From Paenibacillus_E violae (GTDB taxonomy: Bacteria; Bacillota; Bacilli; Paenibacillales; NBRC-103111): a stretch of DNA of 64,000 nt. This document shows, in pieces, positions 34,766-44,035 of this stretch (its first letter is position 1; each line of letters starts with the position of its first letter). The translations under genes and the position numbers were made by a program. Under the pieces are notes generated by a model that saw nothing but the letters and a program-made list of their open reading frames with translations, made no database searches and was not told the origin of the DNA. The stretch is from the NCBI RefSeq assembly GCF_032461945.1, contig NZ_JAWCUD010000003.1, forward strand, positions 558,001 to 622,000. Reading direction: 5' to 3'.

Positions 34766-35689
34766 CTAGAATAACGCATTTTCTTTGCTGACCCGTCTGA
34801 CAACGAGATTCGTCAACAACACTAGAACAAAGCCCACTGATGCTTGATAGAAACCGGCCGCAGCTGACATGCCCACATTACCGTTCAACAGAAAATTCCG
34901 ATATACGAAAGTATCGATAACTTCCGTAGCAGGCAGCAGAGAACCTGAATTCAATGGAGCCTGGTAGAATAGTCCGAAATCAGCATTAAAGATACGGCTT
35001 ATTTGCAGTAGCACCATAACAATTACAACGGGAGCGAGCATAGGCAGCGTAATATGTAGCATTTGTCTGAACTTGCTGGCACCATCAATTAAGGCCGCCT
35101 CATAATATTCGGTATCAATAGATACGATAGCTGCCAAGTAAACAACCGCAAAGTAACCGACGTGCTTCCACGTGTTAACGATAGGGAGAATAAAGAACCA
35201 TTTATGCGCATCCGAATACCATGAGAGGGCTTCCATTCCGAAAAATTTTAAGACCGTTGCATTCAAAAATCCAGATTGACCAAGAATGGCATATAGGATG
35301 TAGCTTACGGCGACATACGATATAAAATACGGAAAAAGGATTGTGCTTTGAAATGTCCTCTTTAACTTCATACCACGAATTTCATTTAAGCCAATGGATA
35401 CTGCAACAGCACCAATCGTGTTTAAAACGATAAACACGGCATTAAAACCAATCGTATTGCGTGTTGCTGTCCATGCCACATCGGTTTGTATGAGGTATTT
35501 AAAGTTTTCCCAGCCTACCCAAGGGCTGTGCCAAATGCCATCTGAGAAATTATAATTTTTGAATGCAAGAATCACACCGAACATCGGAATATAATTATTG
35601 AAAATTACGATGGCAAGTGCAGGAAGCATCATCAAAAATAAAACCCGGAAGCGTACGATATTTCTCATGTGTTCAGAAAGCTTAAGCAT
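34766..35689 (-). CDS. Carbohydrate ABC transporter permease, LplB/YtcO-like
   Basis: This 307-residue permease has about six membrane helices. The N-terminal stretch YIPMFGVILAFKNYNFSDGIW is typical of LplB, and the EAA loop is EAALIDGASKFRQMLHITLP. I placed the start at the ATG at 35689 (GAAGG 6 nt upstream); a GTG at 35695 is in frame. It is the first gene of the importer-GH95-heparinase operon. The activator-type promoter lies at 35728-35755 with a leader of only about 30 nt. Confidence 0.92.
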   Translation of the reverse strand: MLKLSEHMRNIVRFRVLFLMMLPALAIVIFNNYIPMFGVILAFKNYNFSDGIWHSPWVGWENFKYLIQTDVAWTATRNTIGFNAVFIVLNTIGAVAVSIGLNEIRGMKLKRTFQSTILFPYFISYVAVSYILYAILGQSGFLNATVLKFFGMEALSWYSDAHKWFFILPIVNTWKHVGYFAVVYLAAIVSIDTEYYEAALIDGASKFRQMLHITLPMLAPVVIVMVLLQISRIFNADFGLFYQAPLNSGSLLPATEVIDTFVYRNFLLNGNVGMSAAAGFYQASVGFVLVLLTNLVVRRVSKENALF

Positions 35690-35727
35690 GTTCACCCTTC
35701 ACTCCATTCTCTTGTCTGTATAGGTTT

Positions 35728-35770
35728 ATTTTACCTTTTTACACCGTTTTGGAAATAAAGCATCTTAGGA
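35728..35770 (-). promoter_or_regulatory. Activator-type promoter with conserved box, copy 3
   Basis: On the minus strand GCTTTATTTCC ends 17 nt before a -10 TAAAAT (35728-35733). The spacing is identical to copies 1 and 2, and the upstream AATC is also kept. This links the importer operon to the secreted beta-helix genes. Confidence 0.6.
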
Positions 35771-35798
35771 TTTATGTTAAAATATTCAGGTCAATCAC

Positions 35799-35834
35799 AA
35801 AAAAACGAAGAATGTCGTTATGACACTCTTCGTT
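35799..35834 (-). terminator. Terminator after the orphan solute-binding gene
   Basis: On the minus strand AACGAAGAGTGTC pairs with GACATTCTTCGTT across a short loop and is followed by TTTTTTT. It separates the sensor-associated gene from the importer promoter. Confidence 0.85.
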
Positions 35835-35837
35835 CTT

Positions 35838-37274
35838 TTATTTGCCGATTGGGTGACGCTTGTCAAAAGAGCTATCCATATAATTTTGCATGGATACGGA
35901 GCCCATCTGAACAGCGCTTTGAAGCATTGTATTTAATCGCTGTGTTTCAGCTTGCAGCATGTCATTGACTGAGGATGTTCCTGAAGCCACGTCCCGATAT
36001 GCCTTAAGCCGATTATTCCAGCCAAAATGGTCCTGATTCACCACGCTGGAGGTTATCGTACTGTCCAAGAGGATGGGCTGTAAAGGATAGAATGATTCCA
36101 CATCTGTAGGCAGGAAGTTGGTGAACTTCGAAGATGTCCTCGTATTCGGATAGTCTTGTTGGATACGCGAAGAGACGGGAATGACGACGTCCTTTTGATA
36201 GAGTTCACCAATGACACGATCCGAATGGATATACTGCCAGAAGTGAAGGGCTGCTTCGCTATGCGGGGTTGCGCTGTTAATCCCAATGACAGGCTCCGGA
36301 ACTAACATTAACGCTCCTGCGCCTGCTTTCTCTTCATCTAAAGCCGGAGGCGTAGCGACGCCCCAATCCACAGAGAGCTTGAGTTCATTTTCAAGCCGAT
36401 AGACATCGCTGCTTGAAACAAGCATCATGCCCACATTACCTTTGGCAAATTGGGTTAAAGCTGTATCGTACTTCATCGAGAGGTCTCCGGGAAACAGACT
36501 GCCATTCATCTTCATGGTCAGCATGGTTTCCATCCATGGCACATACCCCGTTGTGTCAAATTTGCCAGTCCGGAAATCAAATAAGGTAACACCGCTATAG
36601 GTCATAGGGATTTCCATACTCTGCATAAACCCGTACCAGTCTTCTCCAAGCGGCCATACAAATCCGTATTTCTGATTGCCAAGTTGCTTCTGACTAATCC
36701 GAGCAGCTGTCTCTTTCAGCTCGTTAAGCGTCTTTGGCGGTCGGTTCTCATCCAGCCCTGCAAGGCGAAACAGCTCTTTATTATAGGCAAGCCGAACCGT
36801 ACTGAGTCCATAAGGAATAGCGTATTGTTTGCCATTGAAACTGCCATATGTGAGTGCCCATTTGGAATAATTTTTCTTCATGGATTCGGGAATATCACTC
36901 GACAAATCTTTGAACCAATTCTTATACATGTACGTAGTGATCCAGTCCGACTGGACAGCAAAGACATCCGGTCCTTCCCCTGAAGCCATGAGCATATTCA
37001 AGGTTCTCGTGTAGTTTTCACGAGGAATGGTCAGCATTTGAATTAAAGCATCGTCCGAATTTGAATGGTTATACGCATCGATGACTTTTCGCATTTCCGT
37101 ATCCGAACCATACGAGTTAAAAGCAAAGGTAAGCTGCTTTTTGGATGGTTCTTTTAGAGGCTGTACGGCTTGCTTCTTAGGCATTTTCATGCTCCATATC
37201 TGCTGGGTGCCAGCTGCAATCAAGCACATTACAAGAAGAAGACCACCAGCTAGAAGCCATTTTTTTTGTTTCAT
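35838..37274 (-). CDS. Membrane-anchored solute-binding-like protein, probable accessory sensor of the adjacent two-component system
   Basis: This 478-residue member of the bacterial extracellular solute-binding protein fold shows LTFAFNSYGSDTEMRKVIDAYN, MLMASGEGPDVFAVQSDW and MVPEPVIGINSATPHSEAAL-like signatures. Unlike the four transport lipoproteins in this window it lacks a good lipobox; the only nearby Cys is in LLLVMCLIA, inside the hydrophobic helix (about residues 7-24). It is probably anchored by that helix. It is divergent from the YesM-like kinase (59-bp gap), has its own terminator and no permease partner. Presenting ligand to the kinase is more likely than transport. AAGGAG is 7 nt before the ATG. 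Confidence 0.78.
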   Translation of the reverse strand: MKQKKWLLAGGLLLVMCLIAAGTQQIWSMKMPKKQAVQPLKEPSKKQLTFAFNSYGSDTEMRKVIDAYNHSNSDDALIQMLTIPRENYTRTLNMLMASGEGPDVFAVQSDWITTYMYKNWFKDLSSDIPESMKKNYSKWALTYGSFNGKQYAIPYGLSTVRLAYNKELFRLAGLDENRPPKTLNELKETAARISQKQLGNQKYGFVWPLGEDWYGFMQSMEIPMTYSGVTLFDFRTGKFDTTGYVPWMETMLTMKMNGSLFPGDLSMKYDTALTQFAKGNVGMMLVSSSDVYRLENELKLSVDWGVATPPALDEEKAGAGALMLVPEPVIGINSATPHSEAALHFWQYIHSDRVIGELYQKDVVIPVSSRIQQDYPNTRTSSKFTNFLPTDVESFYPLQPILLDSTITSSVVNQDHFGWNNRLKAYRDVASGTSSVNDMLQAETQRLNTMLQSAVQMGSVSMQNYMDSSFDKRHPIGK

Positions 37275-37333
37275 TTCTAAACTCCTTCCCTTACAATGGG
37301 GATAAATCTAACGCTAGGAAGACAGGTGACTGC

Positions 37334-39199
37334 GTGATGTGGATACGCTCTCTTAAGCAACTTTTCTCTCATCATATCAGTATTAAAAGCAGACTGCTCA
37401 TCTATTTTTTGTCACTCGTACTCATTCCGTCGTCCATTATTGCCATTTCTCTGTATCATCAATCTAGCTCTACCATTTCTCAAAATATGACCGATTCAAT
37501 TAACCGGAGCATGCAGATGATGGAACTGAATGTCCAGGAAACCTTGGAACAAATTGATGATATCACGACAAAAATTTACACTAGCGACACTTTACAAGGC
37601 ATTCTGTCCAGTGATCCTTCCAGCGACGAAATTGGCATTGTCAACGAGATGACGCAACTGAGTACACTTCTCGACAGCTATAGCTTCTCAAATCAAGGCC
37701 GAACAAAATTCACTTTAAATCTATTCCTTATGAATCGTCCGATTTACAATCTTTTTCCATCCATTCCCCATGTATACAGTGTCGAGTCCGTTCAAAATCT
37801 GGGATGGTACCAAGCGATGTCGTACAAGAGCAGATTTAAAGTGCTTGGTCTGTATCAAGGGACTAATGAGGCGGGCAATCCTCCCCAGTACTCCATTCGT
37901 ACCGCCAAGCAGCTTTATGAATTAGATAATTTCGCGGTTCCTTATGCAGGGCTTATAACAGCGGATGTCAATATTGCCGATTTTGGAAAGATGTTGGATA
38001 GCTTGAAGCCTTCCGAGCATAGTGAAGTTTACATCCTGAATGCTGCTGGCGAGGTCATGATTGGTCCTCGCATGGATGAAGTCAATCAGCCATTTTCTAT
38101 CCCGGAACTATTCTCACCTAGCAAGTCTTTACTGGAGCCTGAATTCCAATCACAAATTACCTCCATGCAAGGTGAACAAACACTTGTCGCGAGCAAGATA
38201 ATTTCACAACTAGACTGGAAACTTGTAACCGTTTCACCACTTCGTGATTTAAATGGGAAACTACTCACATTTAGAAACGTGATGATTGTTGTCATTCTTT
38301 TTAGCATGGTTATGGCATTCATTCTTGCCCTGTTCCTATCTAACAATATTACGAATCCGATTCGAAAATTTATTCGAGCAATTAATACGACGGATTCGGA
38401 ATTGTTCAATGTCTCCATTGATTATAAGCGAAATGATGAGTTTTTGTTTTTATTCCAACGTTTTAACAAAATGATCCGGCAAATGAAAGAGCTGGTCGAT
38501 CAGCTCTATGTGACCGAGGTTAAAAAGAAAAAAGCGGAGCTAGAAGCGCTGCAGGCTCAAATTAATCCTCATTTTTTATACAATACATTAGATTCGATTA
38601 ACTGGATGGCACTCAAGAAGAAGATGCCTGAAATTAGTTTAATGGTCACGTCGTTATCGGATTTTTTCCGTTTGTCTCTTAATAAGGGTCGATCCATGAT
38701 TCAACTTCAGGACGAGGTGAACCAGGTTCAAGCTTACCTTACCATTCAACAAATTCGACTGAGTAACAAATTAACCTTTGAGATTGACGCCCCCTCGCAT
38801 CTCCTGCAATTGATTACGGTAAAATTGATTCTTCAACCACTAATTGAGAATGCCATCATTCATGGCTTCGATGCCAGTAAGGGGCGTGGGCATTTAATTA
38901 TTCGCGCAGCCTTAGAGGCGGATATCTTGACATTGCGCGTTTCCGATAACGGCAGTGGCAATCATGCGGACGTCAATAAAATTCAAGATTTGCTCACGTC
39001 TTCAGGCGACGAAACCCCGTCATTCGGGATACGAAATGTGAATACCCGCATTCAACAATGGTTTGGCCAACCATATGGCTTACAGTATGAAGCTAACGAA
39101 GAGCAGGGATTAACGGCAATTATTCGAATGCCTGCCAGAAAAACAGCGGATGGATTGTCGAACGATCTTTTGCTGGATCAACGAGATCATTTATCCTAA
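37334..39199 (+). CDS. Sensor histidine kinase, YesM-like
   Basis: The kinase has two membrane helices (about 20-40 and 318-338) around an extracellular cache-like sensor, then a HAMP segment (SNNITNPIRKFIRAI) and the His_kinase region with the phosphorylated His in AQINPHFLYNTLDS (about residue 412). The ATP site shows LIENAIIHGF and DNGSG. At 621 residues it is normal for the LytS/YesM class. The start is the GTG at 37334 or the ATG at 37337; AGGTGA fits both. The response regulator gene follows 12 bp after its stop. It probably senses a polysaccharide breakdown product directly or through the adjacent binding-like protein. Confidence 0.93.
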   Translation: MMWIRSLKQLFSHHISIKSRLLIYFLSLVLIPSSIIAISLYHQSSSTISQNMTDSINRSMQMMELNVQETLEQIDDITTKIYTSDTLQGILSSDPSSDEIGIVNEMTQLSTLLDSYSFSNQGRTKFTLNLFLMNRPIYNLFPSIPHVYSVESVQNLGWYQAMSYKSRFKVLGLYQGTNEAGNPPQYSIRTAKQLYELDNFAVPYAGLITADVNIADFGKMLDSLKPSEHSEVYILNAAGEVMIGPRMDEVNQPFSIPELFSPSKSLLEPEFQSQITSMQGEQTLVASKIISQLDWKLVTVSPLRDLNGKLLTFRNVMIVVILFSMVMAFILALFLSNNITNPIRKFIRAINTTDSELFNVSIDYKRNDEFLFLFQRFNKMIRQMKELVDQLYVTEVKKKKAELEALQAQINPHFLYNTLDSINWMALKKKMPEISLMVTSLSDFFRLSLNKGRSMIQLQDEVNQVQAYLTIQQIRLSNKLTFEIDAPSHLLQLITVKLILQPLIENAIIHGFDASKGRGHLIIRAALEADILTLRVSDNGSGNHADVNKIQDLLTSSGDETPSFGIRNVNTRIQQWFGQPYGLQYEANEEQGLTAIIRMPARKTADGLSNDLLLDQRDHLS

Positions 39200-39211
39200 G
39201 GAGGAATACGT

Positions 39212-40831
39212 ATGATCACGATGGTGATTGCGGATGATGAAGAACTGATACGGGATGGTCTAAACTCAATTATAGACTGGTCTGAATTTGGTATTGAAGT
39301 CGTAGGTCTTGCAGAAGAAGGGCGCGAAGCCTATGAACTTTGCATGAGGCTGAAGCCGGATATCGTCTGTACGGACATTCGAATGCCGATCATGGATGGG
39401 CTTGAGCTTTCCCAAAAGCTGCGCGATGCTGGAAGTACAGCGAAAATTGTCATTATCAGCGGTATTCAGGACTTTCATTACGCCAAAACAGCACTTAGCA
39501 TGCATGCGGAAGCTTACGTCCTAAAACCTGTTAAGCTTCATGAACTCACTGAGGTCTTTGGGCAAGTGGCTAGTAAAATTAACAGAGAACGCGACAGTGA
39601 AGCCATGAACACGAAAGTGCATAAGCAGCTGCAGGACAGCATTCCCGCTCTGCGCGAGAAGTTATTGATTCAACTGCTTTCCCGCTACTACACGAATGAG
39701 AATGATATCCATGACAAGATCGCTTACTACCAAATCCCACTCCAACAAGGCGAGTTCTCCGCCATCGGGCTGCTTAAAATCGATGATTTCGAGCATGCCA
39801 TTCAGCACTATAGCGAAGAAAATAAGCAGCTATTGTTTTTTGCCATTCATAATGTCGTAGAGGAGATCCTAACGAACACCCGCTCCGGATTTGCTTTTAC
39901 AAATACAATGGATAATGAACTTATCGTCATTTTTAACGAAAAATCACTGTCAGATCAAAAGTATATGGACCTTGCTGAAGAGATCATTCGGTGTATCCGT
40001 CAATACGTTAAAGTATCCGCTTCCATTGGCATCGGTTCGTCCGTCAGTTCCGTCTTGCAGCTCAGCTATTCCTATCAAGAAGCCAAGGAAGCTCTTCAGC
40101 ACACGTTTTTTACAGGGAAAGAATCGGTCGTAACGATTCATGATATTGCACACAATAAAGTGGAGACCGAGCGTCATATGCACTTGTACGAGCTGGAAAA
40201 GCAGCTCATTCAACAGGTAAAACTAGGCGATGCAGATGGTGTCGCAAGATTGCTGAACAAGCTATTTGATGACATTATCCTCCCGAACAGCGCACAGGTT
40301 GAACAAGTGTATTACCGCGGAGCTGAACTCATTTTTCAACTGGCGCGTCCCCTGCATGAAGCCGATGAATCCTACGAAGCTATTTTGGGTAAATCTACCA
40401 TTGAGCTCGTTCAAATGATTCAGAATACGAAAGACATTGGCAGCCTGCGGGGCTTAATGACCAACATTATCGAAGACATCGCGCTATATATGCAAAATAA
40501 ACATAATAGCAAAAGTCAACGCGTCATAGTACGTATCAAACAGTATATCGACAAGCATTATATGAACAATGTCACCATTCAATTGTTGGCGGAGGAAGCC
40601 TTCTTGAGCCCCACGTATATGTGTCAAATTTTTAAGCAAGAAACAGGCGAAACAATTATTGAGTTCTTAACAAAGGTTCGTATTGAAAAAGCCAAAGAAC
40701 TTCTTAAATCGCCCGATTTAAAGATTTTCGTCATTGCCGAAATGGTTGGTTTTGAAAATGCCACTTACTTTACGACGGTTTTCAAAAAGATTACAGGTGT
40801 GCTTCCCGGCAAATATCGAGAAAGCCTTTGA
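39212..40831 (+). CDS. Response regulator with AraC-type output, YesN-like
   Basis: An N-terminal receiver domain shows acidic pocket DDEE, phospho-acceptor Asp at about residue 55 in CTDIRMP, and the late Lys in YVLKPV. A middle region of about 300 residues, including a degenerate GGDEF-like fold, is followed by an AraC double HTH (about 440-539; VTIQLLAEEAFLSPTYMCQI, FVIAEMVGFENATYFTTVF). GGAGG lies 7 nt before the ATG. It should activate transcription on phosphorylation by the kinase encoded just upstream. The conserved boxes at 20765, 27805 and 35728 are its best candidate targets. Confidence 0.93.
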   Translation: MITMVIADDEELIRDGLNSIIDWSEFGIEVVGLAEEGREAYELCMRLKPDIVCTDIRMPIMDGLELSQKLRDAGSTAKIVIISGIQDFHYAKTALSMHAEAYVLKPVKLHELTEVFGQVASKINRERDSEAMNTKVHKQLQDSIPALREKLLIQLLSRYYTNENDIHDKIAYYQIPLQQGEFSAIGLLKIDDFEHAIQHYSEENKQLLFFAIHNVVEEILTNTRSGFAFTNTMDNELIVIFNEKSLSDQKYMDLAEEIIRCIRQYVKVSASIGIGSSVSSVLQLSYSYQEAKEALQHTFFTGKESVVTIHDIAHNKVETERHMHLYELEKQLIQQVKLGDADGVARLLNKLFDDIILPNSAQVEQVYYRGAELIFQLARPLHEADESYEAILGKSTIELVQMIQNTKDIGSLRGLMTNIIEDIALYMQNKHNSKSQRVIVRIKQYIDKHYMNNVTIQLLAEEAFLSPTYMCQIFKQETGETIIEFLTKVRIEKAKELLKSPDLKIFVIAEMVGFENATYFTTVFKKITGVLPGKYRESL

Positions 40832-40840
40832 GCAAGAAAT

Positions 40841-40885
40841 AGCCCGCCTCCAGGCTCTGTTCAATAGAACGGCTGAGAGCGGGCT
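40841..40885 (+). terminator. Hairpin between convergent genes
   Basis: AGCCCGCCTC pairs with GAGAGCGGGCT, with an inner CAG/CTG extension, followed by TATAAG. It is a plausible but weak terminator after the response regulator gene. Confidence 0.45.
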
Positions 40886-40911
40886 TATAAGTCCTTAACG
40901 CGAATGGGAAT

Positions 40912-43059
40912 TTACTCTACTTGTTGATACCGATAGAGTACAAATGAAAAAGGTGCAGAAAGCATGAAAGGATAATGACCGCGGGCATCTGGCTTCAACT
41001 GAACCTGCTTCTGTCCTTGGTTCGAAATCACGACATCCTTCTCTTCCATTCGAATAATCTCCGTTAGGCAAAGCGTTGAAGAGGGTTCAACACCCCAAAG
41101 CTGCATGGCATAATCTGATTGTTTATGCTTTTCCCGAATAATCAACAGATACCCGTTTTGCACATCCATTATACTTTGCAGCCCCGTCCAGGAAGCCCCC
41201 GACGGCTCTTCGCCAAGCGGTAAAACATGTCCCCCAAGTATGGCAGGATGATGCGGTTTAACCGCTTCAATCGCTCTGCTTAACACATCCGATTGCGATG
41301 CGGTTAACCCCGTTGTCTCCATCCAGGCCAATGAATTTGTAAAAGCGACCACCATTAAGGCGTATACCTGTCCACTATGAAATGGCGCCAAAGGATCATC
41401 TGTATATTTGTCTTGATTCCGCTCTACATTTAAAAACTCCATTTGCAATCTGTCAGCGGGGAGATACGGAAGCAACGTCCACAAGTTCCGCAGTGTCCAA
41501 TGGGGATAATAATTACCCCAATCCGTATAGCGATTTTCCAGAAAAATAATCCCATATTGTGTCTGTCCCATATACCCTAACCGTGTCTGAGCCGTCGCAT
41601 CGATATTGAAGACCACTTGACCTCCCGTAGCTTTGACCACTTGACGCATCATCATGAGAAGTCTCGTTTCTCCAAGCTTGGAGTGAATGTCTATACCGTC
41701 AAGTTTAAAGGCCACGATGTGATGCTCCTTATGCAGTTCGAGCAACGTGTTAACATCCTTTTCCCAATTCACATAATCATCAGAGGAATCCGGCGAAAAC
41801 CATAGGCCAAGCTGGATGCGCTTTGCGGCCGCTGCCTCCACAATAGGAGACAAGCCATTAGGAAACCGTTCCGGATGAACATGCCAGAACTGTCCGTCCC
41901 CACTGTAATAATGGCTCCAAAGTCCGCCTCCGGGCGAGGCATTGACGGAATTGCAGGTAACTCCTTTTTGCCAGCCATCATCAATTTGCAGCAGCGTCAG
42001 ACCTAAGTTGGAAGCTGCTTGCAGTTCAACCAGCAAGAAGCCTTCATGCAAAGCACCATCTTTGGAACGGTCCCCCCATGTATTACTCATCAGAAAGCTA
42101 TCTCTTTCAGGTTTATAATAGCGAAGATTTCTATGGTAGTCATGCATCAGCCGATGCTCACTAAAGGTATCTCCATCAAAAACGCCAACCATTGTTCCAT
42201 ATGAGGTTACGGTCTCCCCTGTAGTGAGATCCGCTTGCTTGATGCCTGAACCTTGAACGGAAAGGCGTTTCCCATGAAAATAAAAGTCGGTACACCCCGG
42301 CTGTAAATCCCCAAGCGGTGTCGGCCCCTCCTTCACAATCATAAGCCCGCCGGCGCCAAGCGTCGATTGGAGTGTAAGCAAGTTGCCGCGCAAACTCAAC
42401 TGCTCATTGACGTACAATAAGCCACTTTCTTTGCTTATCAGATTATTATGTGTATCTGTCTGATCACGAAAGCCGACACACGCCCATCGGCAATGTAAAT
42501 GCTGGATTGGGAGCAAGTCACAGTAGTCTCCTCCTACTCTCCCGCGTTCCTTATTATTGTCATCCAATTGCAGCTCGTCTTCTTTACTAGAGAGTCCCTG
42601 GCGGTCTGGTTGAATCCAAGCTACAAAGGACGTACTAGCTTCAATTTCGGTCGCAGATTCCGCATTTCCTGCCAAGACCGAATACTCATGACGAATAAAA
42701 GAGGATCCCGGATACACTTTAAGCGTTAAACGGACACTTAAACGCTCGCCAATGTGGTCATAGGCCAAGTCCACATCCGTCCTTAAGTACGGCTTGGAAA
42801 TGCCGTAGTCATCCTCAACGCAAGCGGTAACAGAAGCGTTTGTCAGCTTTGCCGATGGTGACAGCCAAGGAAACTGAAACATCGTAGTTTCGTTCGTCTG
42901 GGACAACCATTCCACTTGATTCTTTTTATCATAGATCGACTTGCTGATCGGCCCTCTTTCTTCGAAAGCCCAACTGCGTTCAATCGCAGCGTTACCAACT
43001 TTTAATTTTGAACCCTCAATCTGGATGTAGCAATCCTGTATCCACTTCGATTTCAACAT
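40912..43059 (-). CDS. GH36-like alpha-galactosidase (clan GH-D)
   Basis: A cytoplasmic 715-residue enzyme with an N-terminal beta-supersandwich (about 1-310) and a TIM barrel carrying MSNTWGDRSKDG, LLQIDDGWQ, LGLWFSPDSS and FKLDGID (nucleophile Asp near residue 450). ENRYTDWGNYYPH holds the probable acid/base residue. The motifs differ from textbook raffinose-type enzymes, so specificity may be for another alpha-galactoside or related sugar. I chose the ATG at 43059 (GGAG 11 nt upstream); the GTG at 43071 is too close to that site. It is divergent from an AraC gene at 43166, the likely regulator, across a 106-bp AT-rich gap. Confidence 0.83.
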   Translation of the reverse strand: MLKSKWIQDCYIQIEGSKLKVGNAAIERSWAFEERGPISKSIYDKKNQVEWLSQTNETTMFQFPWLSPSAKLTNASVTACVEDDYGISKPYLRTDVDLAYDHIGERLSVRLTLKVYPGSSFIRHEYSVLAGNAESATEIEASTSFVAWIQPDRQGLSSKEDELQLDDNNKERGRVGGDYCDLLPIQHLHCRWACVGFRDQTDTHNNLISKESGLLYVNEQLSLRGNLLTLQSTLGAGGLMIVKEGPTPLGDLQPGCTDFYFHGKRLSVQGSGIKQADLTTGETVTSYGTMVGVFDGDTFSEHRLMHDYHRNLRYYKPERDSFLMSNTWGDRSKDGALHEGFLLVELQAASNLGLTLLQIDDGWQKGVTCNSVNASPGGGLWSHYYSGDGQFWHVHPERFPNGLSPIVEAAAAKRIQLGLWFSPDSSDDYVNWEKDVNTLLELHKEHHIVAFKLDGIDIHSKLGETRLLMMMRQVVKATGGQVVFNIDATAQTRLGYMGQTQYGIIFLENRYTDWGNYYPHWTLRNLWTLLPYLPADRLQMEFLNVERNQDKYTDDPLAPFHSGQVYALMVVAFTNSLAWMETTGLTASQSDVLSRAIEAVKPHHPAILGGHVLPLGEEPSGASWTGLQSIMDVQNGYLLIIREKHKQSDYAMQLWGVEPSSTLCLTEIIRMEEKDVVISNQGQKQVQLKPDARGHYPFMLSAPFSFVLYRYQQVE

Positions 43060-43165
43060 AGAGAAACACACTCCAATGTGGTAATATATTATCCAACAAA
43101 ATGAGTATATCTCCTTTAAAATGAATGAAAAATAGGAACATTTTGAATCGGAGTGGTAAAATATT

Positions 43166-44035
43166 GTGAAAAAAACTTTCGGATTCCGTTATACCAACGA
43201 AGATCATCACTTATTTAAACTTGTGTCCATCGGCCATGAAATCACGCTTGATCCCAACTATCACTGGAATGGCATGAAACGCGATGGATCAGGCTTTATT
43301 TTTCAATTTACACTTAAAGGAACAGGCATGCTGCGCATTGGCGAGGAACACATGGAGATCTGCAAACATCAAGCATTCTTCGTTCAAATCCCGAGTGATC
43401 ACACCTACTGGTATTCTCCTGAAACCACGGATCCATGGGAATTCATTTGGATTCGATTCGAGGGCATTCGAGGAGAAGGGCTGCGAAAAGAGCTTTTCGG
43501 TGGACACAACAACGTTATCCACTTGCTTCCCGAAGCCGCACCAATTACATTGCTATGGAAACTATATGAGGATGTGAACCAAAAGCAGGTAGGTGACCGC
43601 TTTGATCTATCCCTGCGCATTTATGAATGGCTGCTGGCTCTTCAACGATTTCTTCAAAGCAAAGAAGCCGTCTCTCCGCATGAGATACCGGCTTCTTACC
43701 GCAAAGTTGCAAGTCATATTGATTCTCATTATGCCTCCGATATCTCCTTGGATGATTTAGCGGAAGTTGCGGGAATTAACAAGTACTACTTATGTAAAAT
43801 GTTCCCCCTTTATTATCATGTCAGCACCATGGATTATCTCCGTAATCGAAGAATCGAAAAAGCCGCCGAGCTGCTGCAAAATCCTCATCTCTCCATTAAG
43901 GAAATCGCATCTCGTTGTGGCTATCACGATGTTAGTTATTTCGGCAAGGTGTTTCATAAAATGATGGACATGTCGCCTAGTTCATATCGGGAAAATGCGA
44001 GTAAGCATGAGGATTATTTGAGGCTGCTGGAATGA
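43166..44035 (+). CDS. AraC family transcriptional regulator, cytoplasmic
   Basis: The 289-residue regulator has a cupin sensor (FQFTLKGTGMLRIGEEHMEI, FVQIPSDHTYWY) and a C-terminal double HTH (ISLDDLAEVAGINKYYLCKM, IKEIASRCGYHDVSYFGKVF). A GTG start follows GGAGTGG. It is divergent from the GH36-like gene, so local control of that gene is likely. Its 3' end overlaps the converging AraC gene by 59 bp, so transcription of one could impede the other. Confidence 0.87.
   Translation: MKKTFGFRYTNEDHHLFKLVSIGHEITLDPNYHWNGMKRDGSGFIFQFTLKGTGMLRIGEEHMEICKHQAFFVQIPSDHTYWYSPETTDPWEFIWIRFEGIRGEGLRKELFGGHNNVIHLLPEAAPITLLWKLYEDVNQKQVGDRFDLSLRIYEWLLALQRFLQSKEAVSPHEIPASYRKVASHIDSHYASDISLDDLAEVAGINKYYLCKMFPLYYHVSTMDYLRNRRIEKAAELLQNPHLSIKEIASRCGYHDVSYFGKVFHKMMDMSPSSYRENASKHEDYLRLLE

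Noticed and set aside
37310..37320. aacgctaggaa shared with the repeat region at 2199
   Set aside because: An 11-base match is expected by chance many times in 64 kb, and spacing to the promoters differs.
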